Positions 42,916-51,840 of a DNA stretch of 58,311 bases are shown piece after piece. The notes below the pieces were generated by a model. That model did not search any database, had not been told where the DNA came from, and saw only the letters and a list, made by a program, of their open reading frames with translations. The number at the start of each line of letters is the position of its first letter. Within the stretch, counting starts at the first letter, position 1. Origin of the DNA: Prevotella sp. CAG:1185 (GTDB lineage Bacteria > Bacteroidota > Bacteroidia > Bacteroidales > Bacteroidaceae); the NCBI GenBank assembly GCA_000436695.1, contig HF992531.1, forward strand, positions 1 through 58,311. Reading direction: 5' to 3'. Made by a program: the position numbers and the translations under genes.

Positions 42916-43677
42916 TTAAATCTCTAGATTTTGGCCATCAAAAGCCAATTTTATATCATCCGGCAATATCTTATTTGTCTCTTTATGCAAACCAATATCA
43001 TGTCCCATATGTGTAAAAAAGGTACGTTCTGCTCCAACTTTACGGGCAAAAGCAATTGCATCAGCAACAGTCTGATGTGAATGGTGCTCTGGTGCAAAAC
43101 GTAAAGCATTAACAACAAGAGTCTTTACACCATGAAAATATTCAAACTCACCTTCATCAATGGTTTTCATATCTGTTATATATAGCAAATCACCTATTCT
43201 ATAACCAAGTATCGGCATTTTATCGTGCATAACCTCTACAGGAATAATCTCTAACCCGCCTACATGCAACGATTTATGAGGTCTTATAACATTTATGTTT
43301 ATTTTCGGGACACCAGGATACTTGTTCTCATCAAAACAATATGGCATTGTGTGCTTCAGACCTTCTGCAGTGATTTTGTTGGCATAAATATTTATTTCAC
43401 CAAACAGACAAAAAGGACGTAAATCATCCAATCCTCCTACATGGTCATAATGAATATGTGTTAACAACACTGCATCTATTTTTCTAAACTCAAGCCCAAG
43501 CATCTGAGCTCTGAAATCAGGGCCACAGTCAATAACAATCCTTGTATCGCCACTCTCTATCATAACAGATGCCCTTAAGCGCTTATCATGCTTGTCTGTA
43601 CTAGTACAAACTTTGCACTTACAACCTATAGTAGGCACCCCCACAGATGTTCCTGTACCAAGAAAAGTGAGTTTCAT
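42916..43677 (-). CDS. Metallo-beta-lactamase-fold hydrolase (PhnP-like)
   Basis: 253 aa from the ATG at 43677; a TTG two codons upstream is in frame but overlaps the murB stop. The N-terminus LTFLGTGTSVGVP and the Cys-containing GCKCKVC loop resemble PhnP cyclic-phosphate phosphodiesterases, where cysteines bind structural zinc. The metal site THIHYDHVGGLDD and later MHDKMPILGYRI, YITDMKT and HMGHD complete the MBL signature. The substrate is probably a cyclic phosphate or nucleotide; uncertain. It begins 2 nt after the murB stop, so the two genes form an operon. Confidence 0.82.
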   Translation of the reverse strand: MKLTFLGTGTSVGVPTIGCKCKVCTSTDKHDKRLRASVMIESGDTRIVIDCGPDFRAQMLGLEFRKIDAVLLTHIHYDHVGGLDDLRPFCLFGEINIYANKITAEGLKHTMPYCFDENKYPGVPKININVIRPHKSLHVGGLEIIPVEVMHDKMPILGYRIGDLLYITDMKTIDEGEFEYFHGVKTLVVNALRFAPEHHSHQTVADAIAFARKVGAERTFFTHMGHDIGLHKETNKILPDDIKLAFDGQNLEI

Positions 43678-43679
43678 TT

Positions 43680-44693
43680 TCAAATTATATTCACCTCCGG
43701 CATAATGTCAATGCCAAATTTATCTTTAACATCATGCTTTACAGCTTCACATAGAGCAACGACGTCTCTGCCTTCAGCTCCGCCACGATTTACTAAAACC
43801 AATGCCTGACGTGAATGAACGCCAGCCTTGCCAAGACTTTTGCCCTTCCATCCGCACTGCTCTATCATCCATCCTGCCGGTATCTTTTCCAAACCATCAT
43901 CTACTGTATAATGAGGTATGTTGCCATATTGCGCAACAAGTTCTTCATATTTAGATTTAGGTACAACAGGATTCATAAAGAAACTTCCTGCATTACCTTC
44001 AACTTTAGGATCCGGCAATTTTGCATTACGTATATCTATTATTACATTTCTAAGCTGTTCTGCTGTAGGAGTTACAATATTCCGCTTATCAAGCTCTGAC
44101 CTAATATTTCCATACTCAATACAAGGGCAAAATTCCTCAGAAAGCTTGTAAGTAACATAAGTAATAACAAAACGATTACGCCATTCGCCTTTAAATTTAC
44201 TTTTACGATAAGCATATTCGCAATCTTCGTTAGTAAACTCACATAGTTTACCAGTCTGAAGGTCAACAGCCTCAACCTTTATAATTAAATCCTTTGCCTC
44301 AGCTCCATAGGCACCTATATTTTGCACGGCAGTTGCCCCTACTTCACCAGGAATAAGTGATAGATTCTCAGCACCATACATACGGTTAGACACACACAGA
44401 CTAACAATATCGTCCCATATCTCACCACTTCCACAACGCAACATTATGCCTTCGTCTGTCTTAACAGCCACATGACCTTTTATGGCAGAATGAAGTACTG
44501 TACCATTAAAATCGGATGTGAACAACATATTACTTCCTCCACCAAGCACAAGAATAGGCTTGTCTGCATCAGTCAGTGAGTTTACGACCTGCAACAATTC
44601 GTCTACACTGTCAAACTCAATAAAGCGACGGCATTTAACGTCAATACCAAAGGTATTATGATGCTTTAGATTAAAATCAGAAATATATTTCAC
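43680..44693 (-). CDS. murB: UDP-N-acetylenolpyruvoylglucosamine reductase
   Basis: 337-aa FAD enzyme of peptidoglycan precursor synthesis. The FAD-binding motif LVLGGGSNMLF is followed by IPGEVGATAVQNIGAYGAE. The catalytic serine lies in NAGSFFMNPVV. The C-terminal half carries the E. coli-type (type I) AYRKSKFKGEWRNRFVIT loop, and a terminal Glu sits in DIMPEVNII. It is upstream partner of the MBL-fold hydrolase gene. Confidence 0.95.
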   Translation of the reverse strand: MKYISDFNLKHHNTFGIDVKCRRFIEFDSVDELLQVVNSLTDADKPILVLGGGSNMLFTSDFNGTVLHSAIKGHVAVKTDEGIMLRCGSGEIWDDIVSLCVSNRMYGAENLSLIPGEVGATAVQNIGAYGAEAKDLIIKVEAVDLQTGKLCEFTNEDCEYAYRKSKFKGEWRNRFVITYVTYKLSEEFCPCIEYGNIRSELDKRNIVTPTAEQLRNVIIDIRNAKLPDPKVEGNAGSFFMNPVVPKSKYEELVAQYGNIPHYTVDDGLEKIPAGWMIEQCGWKGKSLGKAGVHSRQALVLVNRGGAEGRDVVALCEAVKHDVKDKFGIDIMPEVNII

Positions 44694-44756
44694 TTCATTT
44701 ACATTTTAAATTATAATAAAATAATAAACCATAGTCAGCGCCTGGTCAAGACCCTA

Positions 44757-45608
44757 TTATTCAGACAACTTGGTCAATTTCCAGCCTCCGCCAATTCGCC
44801 TAAAAGTGAGTTGCATTTCCATGCCATTAGCTATACCACGCATTACAAAAATTTTCTGTTTACCTTCCGTATACTTCTGGCCATACATTATGTTGTAAAT
44901 AAAATTGGCAGGAAGTTCAGGAGCAAAAGCTGGCCATGTTCCAGGATCAATCTCACCTGTCATAGTGCTAAAATCATCATCAGGATCAGGACCAGTAAAT
45001 ATTACCGGATTGTTCAGGCTCTTAACCTGGAACGCAGAGTCTGTAACAAAACGCTGATAGAAAGCCAAGAATGAAGCATTCGTATTCTGATACATAGCAT
45101 TTGTCTGAATAGACGTAAGCATCCACTTGCCATTCTGTCGTTCAAACATATACTTCTTTACCTTCTTTCTCTTCAGATAGACTTTCTCTACAATAACATT
45201 GTTTATCGACGTATCTTTAACAACGTTCATTTGCCGGGTATTGTCAAAAATCAACGTATAATAGCCTTGATTCATAAAGAAGTGCTCCATCTTCCATTTT
45301 GTTTTTGGAACAAATGTAACCTTCTTTCCGTCTACTACCTTCAACGGAAAAACAATACGCCTCATCTGTAATTTGCGGTTAGCCGCAAAATTAAAGATAA
45401 AATCATCAAACAATTCATCGGCTGCTTTAGGCATCTGCTGCTCAGATATGAGCTGAGTTATTGTGTCTATAGCAGTAGTGTCGGGAACAGAATCAACTCT
45501 TGTTGAGTCATCTGCCGCAGGCTTCTTGTCCGTACACCCTGTCGTCCATAACATCGTAGAAAGACATAACGTACAAATTACAAAGACTGATACAACCCCT
45601 TTTTTCAT
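44757..45608 (-). CDS. DUF4348-like lipoprotein
   Basis: 283 aa. The signal ends in TTGC (C25), followed by an Asp/Thr/Ser-rich linker (PAADDSTRVDSVPDTTAIDT). A globular domain with ELFDDFIFNFAANRKLQMRR covers most of the rest, ending GGGWKLTKLSE. I associate it with the Bacteroidetes DUF4348 lipoproteins, of unknown function. A CAAAAGTA element (45654-45661, the minus-strand -7 form TACTTTTG) lies about 45 nt upstream. It is divergent from pheS and separated from murB by 63 nt. Confidence 0.6.
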   Translation of the reverse strand: MKKGVVSVFVICTLCLSTMLWTTGCTDKKPAADDSTRVDSVPDTTAIDTITQLISEQQMPKAADELFDDFIFNFAANRKLQMRRIVFPLKVVDGKKVTFVPKTKWKMEHFFMNQGYYTLIFDNTRQMNVVKDTSINNVIVEKVYLKRKKVKKYMFERQNGKWMLTSIQTNAMYQNTNASFLAFYQRFVTDSAFQVKSLNNPVIFTGPDPDDDFSTMTGEIDPGTWPAFAPELPANFIYNIMYGQKYTEGKQKIFVMRGIANGMEMQLTFRRIGGGWKLTKLSE

Positions 45609-45749
45609 AATTTAACTACTCCTTTCGTAAGTAACAATCTCTCAAAATTTGCGCAAAAGTACAACTTTATTTTGATTTATGACATTATTCAATGTAAAAA
45701 TATTACCTTTGCATCAAGATTTTAATACGCATCTAAATTTATCGTTAAC

Positions 45750-46787
45750 ATGATACTCGACAAAATTGAGAAACTTCTTGAAGAAGTAAAAGGTCTTACG
45801 GCCTCTAATGCTGAAGAGATTGAGGCAATGAGACTGAAATACCTTAGCAAAAAAGGCGAAATTAACGCACTTATGGCTGACTTCCGCAGCGTTCCTGCTG
45901 AACAGAAAAAAGAAGTCGGAATAAAAATCAACGAACTTAAACAAACGGCACTTGACCGCATCAATTCGCTGAGAGAACAATTTGAAACAGCTGAAGCTCA
46001 GGACGATGACCTTGACCTTACACGCACGGCTTATCCAATAGAGCTCGGAACACGCCATCCACTCACCATCGTTAAGAATGAAATAATAAATATATTCTCA
46101 CGTATGGGCTTTACTCTTGCCGACGGACCTGAGGTTGAAGATGATTTGCACGTATTCACAAAAATGAACTTTGCTGCAGACCATCCTGCCCGTGATATGC
46201 AGGACACATTCTTCGTTGAAACCAATCCCGACGATGTTACAAAGAATATTCTGCTTAGAAGCCATACAAGTTCAGTACAGGCACGTGTTATGGAGACCAC
46301 ACAGCCTCCGATCCGTATAATATGTCCAGGACGCGTTTACCGCAATGAAGCAATCACAGCACGTGCACATTGTTTCTTCCATCAGATAGAAGGACTGTAC
46401 ATCGACAAAAACGTATCTTTCACAGACCTTAAACAGGTGTTATTGACATTTGCACGCGAGCTATTCGGTCCAGACACAAAGATACGTCTGCGTCCAAGCT
46501 ATTTCCCATTCACTGAACCAAGTGCCGAAATGGACATCTCATGTCATATATGCGGCGGCAAAGGTTGTGGTTTCTGTAAACACACTGGTTGGGTTGAGAT
46601 TCTAGGATGTGGAATGGTAGACCCAAATGTACTCGAAGCATGCGGAATTGACAGCAAGGTTTACAGCGGTTATGCATTCGGACTTGGAGTGGAGCGTATA
46701 ACCAATCTGAAATATCAGGTATCAGACCTCCGTCTATTCTCTGAAAATGATGTAAGATTCTTAAGAGAATTTGAAGCCGCAAACTGA
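45750..46787 (+). CDS. pheS: Phenylalanyl-tRNA synthetase alpha subunit
   Basis: 345-aa class II synthetase subunit. An N-terminal coiled-coil arm (about 1-90) precedes the catalytic core, with motif 2 region RSHTSSVQARVM, the HQIEGLYIDKNVSF stretch and motif 3 GFGLGVERI. A cysteine set (CHICGGKGCGFCKHTGW) lies in the core. pheT is not adjacent; the next gene is an MFS transporter. A -7-like TACCTTTG (45704-45711) lies about 38 nt upstream. Confidence 0.96.
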   Translation: MILDKIEKLLEEVKGLTASNAEEIEAMRLKYLSKKGEINALMADFRSVPAEQKKEVGIKINELKQTALDRINSLREQFETAEAQDDDLDLTRTAYPIELGTRHPLTIVKNEIINIFSRMGFTLADGPEVEDDLHVFTKMNFAADHPARDMQDTFFVETNPDDVTKNILLRSHTSSVQARVMETTQPPIRIICPGRVYRNEAITARAHCFFHQIEGLYIDKNVSFTDLKQVLLTFARELFGPDTKIRLRPSYFPFTEPSAEMDISCHICGGKGCGFCKHTGWVEILGCGMVDPNVLEACGIDSKVYSGYAFGLGVERITNLKYQVSDLRLFSENDVRFLREFEAAN

Positions 46788-46806
46788 TAAAAACAACTAA
46801 TACTTG

Positions 46807-46845
46807 AAGGAGGTGAAAAGACAAAACTTTCACCTCCTTATTTTT
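46807..46845 (+). terminator. Terminator after pheS
   Basis: Stem AAGGAGGTGAAA/TTTCACCTCCTT (46807-46818, 46828-46839) with a 9-nt loop is followed by ATTTTTAT. Confidence 0.85.
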
Positions 46846-46900
46846 ATCTTATAATATTTATCTTACGCAATATTACATATTCCACCAAAATTTAGATTAT

Positions 46901-48142
46901 ATGAAAGAGCGGCTTTTCACACGTAGCTACATATTCATTCTGGCAGCCAACTTTCTTCTTTTCTTCGGCTTCTGGCTGCTGATACCAGTCCTTCCGTTCT
47001 ATCTAAAGGAAACATACAATTGTCCTGAAGCAATGCTCGGCGCCATATTATGCTGCTATACAGTGAGCGGTCTTTGCGTGCGTCCGTTTTCAGGCTTCCT
47101 TATGGACAAATTTCCACGAAAACCAATCTATATTCTGTGCTATTTTATATGCGCCTCAATATTTCTCGGATATATGACAGCCGGAGTCCTTACATGGTTC
47201 ATCATACTGCGTGCACTACATGGCATTGCATTCAGCAGCGTTACAGTTGGAGGAAATACGCTATGTGTTGACATAACTCCAAGCAGCAGACGCGGTGAAG
47301 CCTTAGGATATTATGGTCTGACCAACAATACAGCAATGGCCCTAGGACCTATGACAGGTCTATTCATGCATGATCATGTCAGCTATGAAGGCATTTTCAT
47401 AACAGGTATGCTGTTCAGCATTATAGGCCTGCTTTGCGCTTTCTGTGTAAAGGCACGTACTCCTGAATCAATAATAGCAAGGAAACAGGAAAAGCAACAA
47501 ACGGGAAAAGACCCGGTTTCTTCCCAAAAGAAACTTTCTCTCGACCGCTTCATACTTTTAAAAGGAATACCTGTAAGCATATCTTTGCTCATGCTTTCCA
47601 TTCCGTATGGGGCAACGACAAACTTTGTTGCAATGTATGCCCGTGAAATTAACCTGGACGTACCGTCAGGCTTCTTCTTTACACTAATGGCAGTCGGAAT
47701 GGGAGCCTCACGACTTGTTGCAGGCAAGAAGGTAGACCAAGGCTACATAACACAATGCATTCACATAGGGCTTTATCCGGTAATCCTTGCATTCTTCATG
47801 CTTAGTATGTGCCGTTTTATTGCTCCAGAAAACATGAATATTGCAGAATGTATCTTTTTTGCAGTGCCATTACTTCTCGGTATCGGTTTTGGAATAATAT
47901 TCCCTGCAATGAACACACTCTATATTAATCTTGCACCAAATAATAAGCGAGCTACAGCAACAAGTACATATTTAACCGCCTGGGACGTAGGTATAGGTAT
48001 AGGCATTGCGAGCAGCGGAATCATAGCTCAGCATTTTACTTTTTATATGGTTTATCTCATTGGCTCTATTCTATGCACTGTTTCACTTATATTCTTTGTC
48101 ATCAAAGTTACTCCACATTACAACAGAAATAAACTGAGATAA
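46901..48142 (+). CDS. MFS transporter
   Basis: 413 aa with about 12 hydrophobic helices in two halves joined by a charged loop (about 190-215, ARKQEKQQTGKDPVSSQKK). The motif-A-like GFLMDKFPRKPIY follows TM2, and TPSSRRGEALGYYGL lies at the TM4-5 region, as in drug/arabinose-efflux-type permeases. The substrate is unknown. It is monocistronic between two strong terminators. Confidence 0.88.
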   Translation: MKERLFTRSYIFILAANFLLFFGFWLLIPVLPFYLKETYNCPEAMLGAILCCYTVSGLCVRPFSGFLMDKFPRKPIYILCYFICASIFLGYMTAGVLTWFIILRALHGIAFSSVTVGGNTLCVDITPSSRRGEALGYYGLTNNTAMALGPMTGLFMHDHVSYEGIFITGMLFSIIGLLCAFCVKARTPESIIARKQEKQQTGKDPVSSQKKLSLDRFILLKGIPVSISLLMLSIPYGATTNFVAMYAREINLDVPSGFFFTLMAVGMGASRLVAGKKVDQGYITQCIHIGLYPVILAFFMLSMCRFIAPENMNIAECIFFAVPLLLGIGFGIIFPAMNTLYINLAPNNKRATATSTYLTAWDVGIGIGIASSGIIAQHFTFYMVYLIGSILCTVSLIFFVIKVTPHYNRNKLR

Positions 48143-48346
48143 AGCCATACGATATGTACCAATTACAGCAATAAAAAATACAGCTTAAAGGATCTATATT
48201 CTTGTAGAATTAAATTATATTCATAATGCGATAGAAGATAATGCTGAACAGTCACAATTATGTAAGGCTCAAATGCAGACACAAAATATTTCAGACATAC
48301 ATACAGGTCAAGAAACAAACCTGACAATGTTACATATAAATAAAAT

Positions 48347-48383
48347 AGGAGTTAAGGCCATGTGGCCTTAACTCCTATTTTTT
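48347..48383. terminator. Strong terminator between MFS gene and B3/B4 gene
   Basis: A perfect 14-bp stem (48347-48360 with 48363-48376) is followed by ATTTTTT on the plus strand and a short T-tract on the minus strand. It serves the convergent gene ends. Confidence 0.85.
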
Positions 48384-48406
48384 CAAAATAATTTAGTTAC
48401 AAATAT

Positions 48407-49072
48407 TTATCTATACACAAAATATTTACAATTTTTACCTTGGGCATACATTTCAAACAGGCTTACAAGATATTCTGCATTAGCTCTGACATTACTCTCG
48501 TTACCATCATATCCATTGATTAGAACTAAAACATTTTTTGTTGACATCTCCATTTTAGTACGCTCATTATCACTTGTAGGCGTACCAACGCCACCTACAG
48601 CATCGCGATATACCGGTAACCCAGCAATGTTAAGCATTCCTCGCCCAATGCCTTCATAGGGCTCGCCTTCTCGTCCAACGCCAAGTGTCAGAGTATCACC
48701 AACAAACTTGTCAGCATCAAAACCTCCTATACTGTATCCATAGGCAATACTTGCAAGATTAACCAAATCAACCAAAGTGTCAATTTGATATAAAGACTTA
48801 CCCTGAAGCATTCGCCTTATAAGTGCCTCAGATGCCGGACGATAACGGCTGGGGTCTTTACCACAGGCACGATAAACTCGACGTGTAGCCTCAATTCCAG
48901 GTATATGCTTAATCGTTTCCGTAGTGTATCCTGCCCTGTATCTGTTACCCCACTCTTCTATTTCTTTCCAAAGATCTTCATTAAATTTTGAGTTTATGAC
49001 TTCAGCACTTACAGCCGCACCGACAAAACCCGGGCAAACGCTCTCTATTTCGTCTGAAACTATAACTTTCAT
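48407..49072 (-). CDS. B3/B4 (PheT-like tRNA-binding) domain protein
   Basis: 221 aa from the ATG at 49072; an earlier in-frame start seven codons upstream would add non-conserved residues. The whole protein is a single B3_4 domain as found in the beta subunit of phenylalanyl-tRNA synthetase. It has HIPGIEATRRVYRACGKDPSRYRPASEAL, in part, and the characteristic LVDLVNLASIAYGYSIGGFD. Stand-alone B3/B4 proteins are widespread and have been proposed to bind or edit aminoacyl-tRNA; the function is not settled. Confidence 0.82.
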   Translation of the reverse strand: MKVIVSDEIESVCPGFVGAAVSAEVINSKFNEDLWKEIEEWGNRYRAGYTTETIKHIPGIEATRRVYRACGKDPSRYRPASEALIRRMLQGKSLYQIDTLVDLVNLASIAYGYSIGGFDADKFVGDTLTLGVGREGEPYEGIGRGMLNIAGLPVYRDAVGGVGTPTSDNERTKMEMSTKNVLVLINGYDGNESNVRANAEYLVSLFEMYAQGKNCKYFVYR

Positions 49073-49126
49073 ATTGTAATTTTTTATCAGCAATTCAATT
49101 TATCTAACTCTGTCGGCGTCAATTTC

Positions 49127-49200
49127 TTGTGATGTCAGATAATCCGACTAAATATATAATATATAACGGAATATCTGACAGATTCTTGCAGACATCACAA
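49127..49200. promoter_or_regulatory. Nested inverted repeats with alternative pairing
   Basis: TTGTGATGTC (49127-49136) pairs with GACATCACAA (49191-49200). GTCAGATA (49134-49141) pairs with TATCTGAC (49172-49179), and an inner CCG/CGG extends the second stem. The shared GTC makes the two pairings partly exclusive. It lies between the ligA stop and the B3/B4 start, both on the minus strand, so it may end ligA transcription or act in the B3/B4 leader. Confidence 0.5.
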
Positions 49201-49233
49201 TAAACTTTATTCCGACAATATTTATAAAAAAAT

Positions 49234-51234
49234 TTATTCTATCATTTTAAGGAACGTATCTTCATCTATAATAGGTATGCCAAGTTTCTCTGCCTTTTGC
49301 AACTTGGCCGGTCCCATATTGTCACCTGCCAATATGAACGAAGTCTTGCCGCTTATACTTCCTACATTTTTACCACCATTCTGTTCTATTATCTGCTTAT
49401 ATTCATCACGGCTATGATGAGCAAACACACCACTTATGACAATACTCTTTCCTGCCAACTTATCCGAAGACGATGACATTTGTTCCTCGCTCAATGCCAT
49501 TTGCAGTCCATATCCGCGCAAACGTTCCACAATCTGCATAGTAACAGGGTTTCTGAAATACGTTATAACACTCTTTGCAATAACATCGCCAACGCCCTCT
49601 ACTTCAAGTAAATCTTGCAGACTTGCTGCAGCAAGGGCATCGATAGTCTTAAAGTGGCGGGCCAGCAGGCGAGCAGTAGTTTCACCTACGAATCTTATTC
49701 CTAGTGCAAATACGACACGTTCAAACGGCACCTGTTTAGATGCTTCAATGCCGTTTACTATCTTTTCAGCAGATTTCTGTCTGCTGCCGTCGCCATTAAT
49801 CTGCTCCACCTTAATGTCATATAAGTCCGCAACGTTACGCACAAGTCCATGTCTGTAAAAATCATCTACAGTCTCAGGACCAATACTGTCTATATTCATG
49901 GCCTTACGCGAAATAAAATGTTCTATGCGTCCTTTTATCTGAGGAGGACATCCAGCGTCGTTTGGACAATAATATGCAGCTTCTCCCTCATATCTTACCA
50001 ACTTAGCCCCACACTCAGGACAATTGGTTATAAACCTCACAGGCTGAGCTATTATCGGACGCTGCTCAACGTCTACACCTACAATTTTAGGAATTATCTC
50101 ACCTCCCTTTTCAACATAAACATAATCTCCGATATGCAGGTCAAGACTGCGGATAAAGTCTTCATTGTTAAGCGTTGCACGTCTCACAGTAGTTCCGGCC
50201 AACTGTACAGGTTCCATATTTGCTACAGGGGTAACCGCACCTGTGCGTCCTACTTGGAACGTAACTTCATTAAGCCGCGTACAGGCTCTTTCAGCCTTAA
50301 ACTTATACGCTATTGCCCAACGCGGATTCTTGGCAGTATAGCCCAAAGCCCTCTGCTGCCTAAGCGAATTGACTTTCAGTACAATTCCATCTGTTGCGAC
50401 AGGCAAATTTTTACGTTCTGTATCCCAATAATCTATAAAGTCATAAATCTCCTTAAGAGTCTTGACCTTACGCATTCCTTCACTTATTTTGAAGCCCCAT
50501 TCACGCGCCTTCTCAAGATTCTCATAATGACCGTCACCCGGAAGTTCGTCGCCCAACAGATAATACAAATATGCATCAAGATTACGACTCGCAACCAATG
50601 CAGAGTTTTGACTTTTAAGAGTCCCGCTTGCTGCGTTGCGAGGATTTGCGAACAGTGGCTCTTCTGCAGCCTCACGCTCTTCATTAAGCCTCTCAAACAC
50701 TTTCCATGGCATAAGAATTTCTCCTCTTATTTCAAACTCTTTAGGCCAGTCGCCGTCTTTCAATACTAATGGTATTGATTTTATTGTCTTTACATTAGCC
50801 GTAACATCATCACCATGCACACCGTCACCACGTGTAACACCTCTCACAAGTCTACCGTCCTCATACGTAAGAGAAATAGACAATCCGTCATATTTCATCT
50901 CACAGCATATTTCAAAATCTTCTCCATTAAGGCCTTTCTTTACACTATTATAAAAGTCGGCAACTTCTTCCTGACTATATGTGTTAGCCAAAGACAACAT
51001 TGGATATTTATGAGTAACCTGAGTGAACTCTTGATTAAGGTCGCTTCCTACACGCTGTGTAGGCGAATTTGGATCAAACATATCTTTATGACGCGCCTCC
51101 AACTCCTGCAGTTTCTTCATCATGAAGTCAAACTCCTGGTCACTTATTTCCGGCCGGTTAAGCACATAATACTTATAGTTATGCTCATGCAGTTCCTTTC
51201 TGAGCTGCAATATTCTTTGTCTTTCGTCTGTCAT
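49234..51234 (-). CDS. ligA: NAD-dependent DNA ligase LigA
   Basis: 666 aa from the ATG at 51234; a TTG three codons earlier is ignored. The Ia domain at the N-terminus (HEHNYKYYVLNRPEISDQEFD) is followed by the adenylation domain with nucleophile K114 (EMKYDGLSISL). An OB fold with VGRTGAVTPVAN follows, then a four-cysteine zinc finger (CPECG ... CPNDAGC), helix-hairpin-helix repeats (VEGVGDVIAKSV) and a C-terminal BRCT domain (about 590-666). It is a complete housekeeping ligase. Confidence 0.96.
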   Translation of the reverse strand: MTDERQRILQLRKELHEHNYKYYVLNRPEISDQEFDFMMKKLQELEARHKDMFDPNSPTQRVGSDLNQEFTQVTHKYPMLSLANTYSQEEVADFYNSVKKGLNGEDFEICCEMKYDGLSISLTYEDGRLVRGVTRGDGVHGDDVTANVKTIKSIPLVLKDGDWPKEFEIRGEILMPWKVFERLNEEREAAEEPLFANPRNAASGTLKSQNSALVASRNLDAYLYYLLGDELPGDGHYENLEKAREWGFKISEGMRKVKTLKEIYDFIDYWDTERKNLPVATDGIVLKVNSLRQQRALGYTAKNPRWAIAYKFKAERACTRLNEVTFQVGRTGAVTPVANMEPVQLAGTTVRRATLNNEDFIRSLDLHIGDYVYVEKGGEIIPKIVGVDVEQRPIIAQPVRFITNCPECGAKLVRYEGEAAYYCPNDAGCPPQIKGRIEHFISRKAMNIDSIGPETVDDFYRHGLVRNVADLYDIKVEQINGDGSRQKSAEKIVNGIEASKQVPFERVVFALGIRFVGETTARLLARHFKTIDALAAASLQDLLEVEGVGDVIAKSVITYFRNPVTMQIVERLRGYGLQMALSEEQMSSSSDKLAGKSIVISGVFAHHSRDEYKQIIEQNGGKNVGSISGKTSFILAGDNMGPAKLQKAEKLGIPIIDEDTFLKMIE

Positions 51235-51243
51235 AAATTTCAA

Positions 51244-51840
51244 TTTATAAAATAATAATGCAAAATAACCTAAATATCATCAATATGTATATTGATTACT
51301 GTGCAAATCCAAAAATATCTTATGCAAAGATACAGCAAATTTTCACAAATCTGCAATATAATAATAGCCTTAAGAACAAAAGAAATAATTTTTATATAAA
51401 CGAAGATATCTTAACATGGAAAAACACAACATCTCAGAAAAATACGCTAATAATATTATTATGCCATAGCTAATTTTTGTAAAATTAAGCATAATATTTT
51501 GGCAATTACAAAAAAAATTACGACTTTTGTCAAAAAGTTTAACGAAAAAATTATGAGTATGAATTAAAGAACTTAAAAAAGACATATAAAATTGAAGCGT
51601 TAGCTTGTATTCTTGTTTTCTCTCAAAATCGCCAATTTAGAAGGAAACGTTCAAGAGTAAAAGTTGATGCTCACGCCCTAAGGCGTGGGCTTTTACTCGT
51701 TATTAGAACGTTTGACGTGTTTGGCGATACGTGAGAGAAACTAAAGACGAAGTTATTAGTCCACGTTTCTTTTTTGTCTATTTTCTCATACATTGGACTA
51801 CAAAACACAATATTAATTCAACAAATGAGAAATAAGCATA
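51244..51840. other. 597-bp region upstream of the peptide-maturase cassette
   Basis: The left 340 bp are very AT-rich with no convincing gene. The right part carries the long structured RNA (51594-51766). Between it and the radical SAM ATG at 51841 there is no full consensus promoter, so cassette transcription may start within or read through the RNA region. Confidence 0.55.
51594..51766 (+). ncRNA. Rod-like structured RNA, candidate 6S RNA
   Basis: A TAAAATTG near-consensus -7 element (51587-51594) precedes a long series of nested pairings. These are GAAGCGT/ACGTTTC (51594-51600, 51753-51759), TTTCTCTC/GAGAGAAA (51617-51624, 51733-51740) and ATCGCCAA/TTGGCGAT (51628-51635, 51721-51728). 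Inside follow AAACGTTC/GAACGTTT (51645-51652, 51706-51713), GAGTAAAA/TTTTACTC (51655-51662, 51691-51698), and an apical 9-bp stem with CTAA loop (51669-51690). A T-rich run follows. Size, single-rod shape, internal bubbles and terminal T-tract resemble 6S RNA, the regulator of RNA polymerase; family membership is inference. Confidence 0.6.

Noticed and set aside
42733..42927. 64-codon plus-strand ORF
   Set aside because: It runs across the terminator, body and promoter of the minus-strand small RNA and overlaps the end of the MBL-fold gene. The coding reading is coincidental.
51258..51473. 71-codon plus-strand ORF upstream of the structured RNA
   Set aside because: Extremely Asn/Lys/Ile-rich sequence from AT-rich DNA, no promoter, no recognisable motif and no partner genes.
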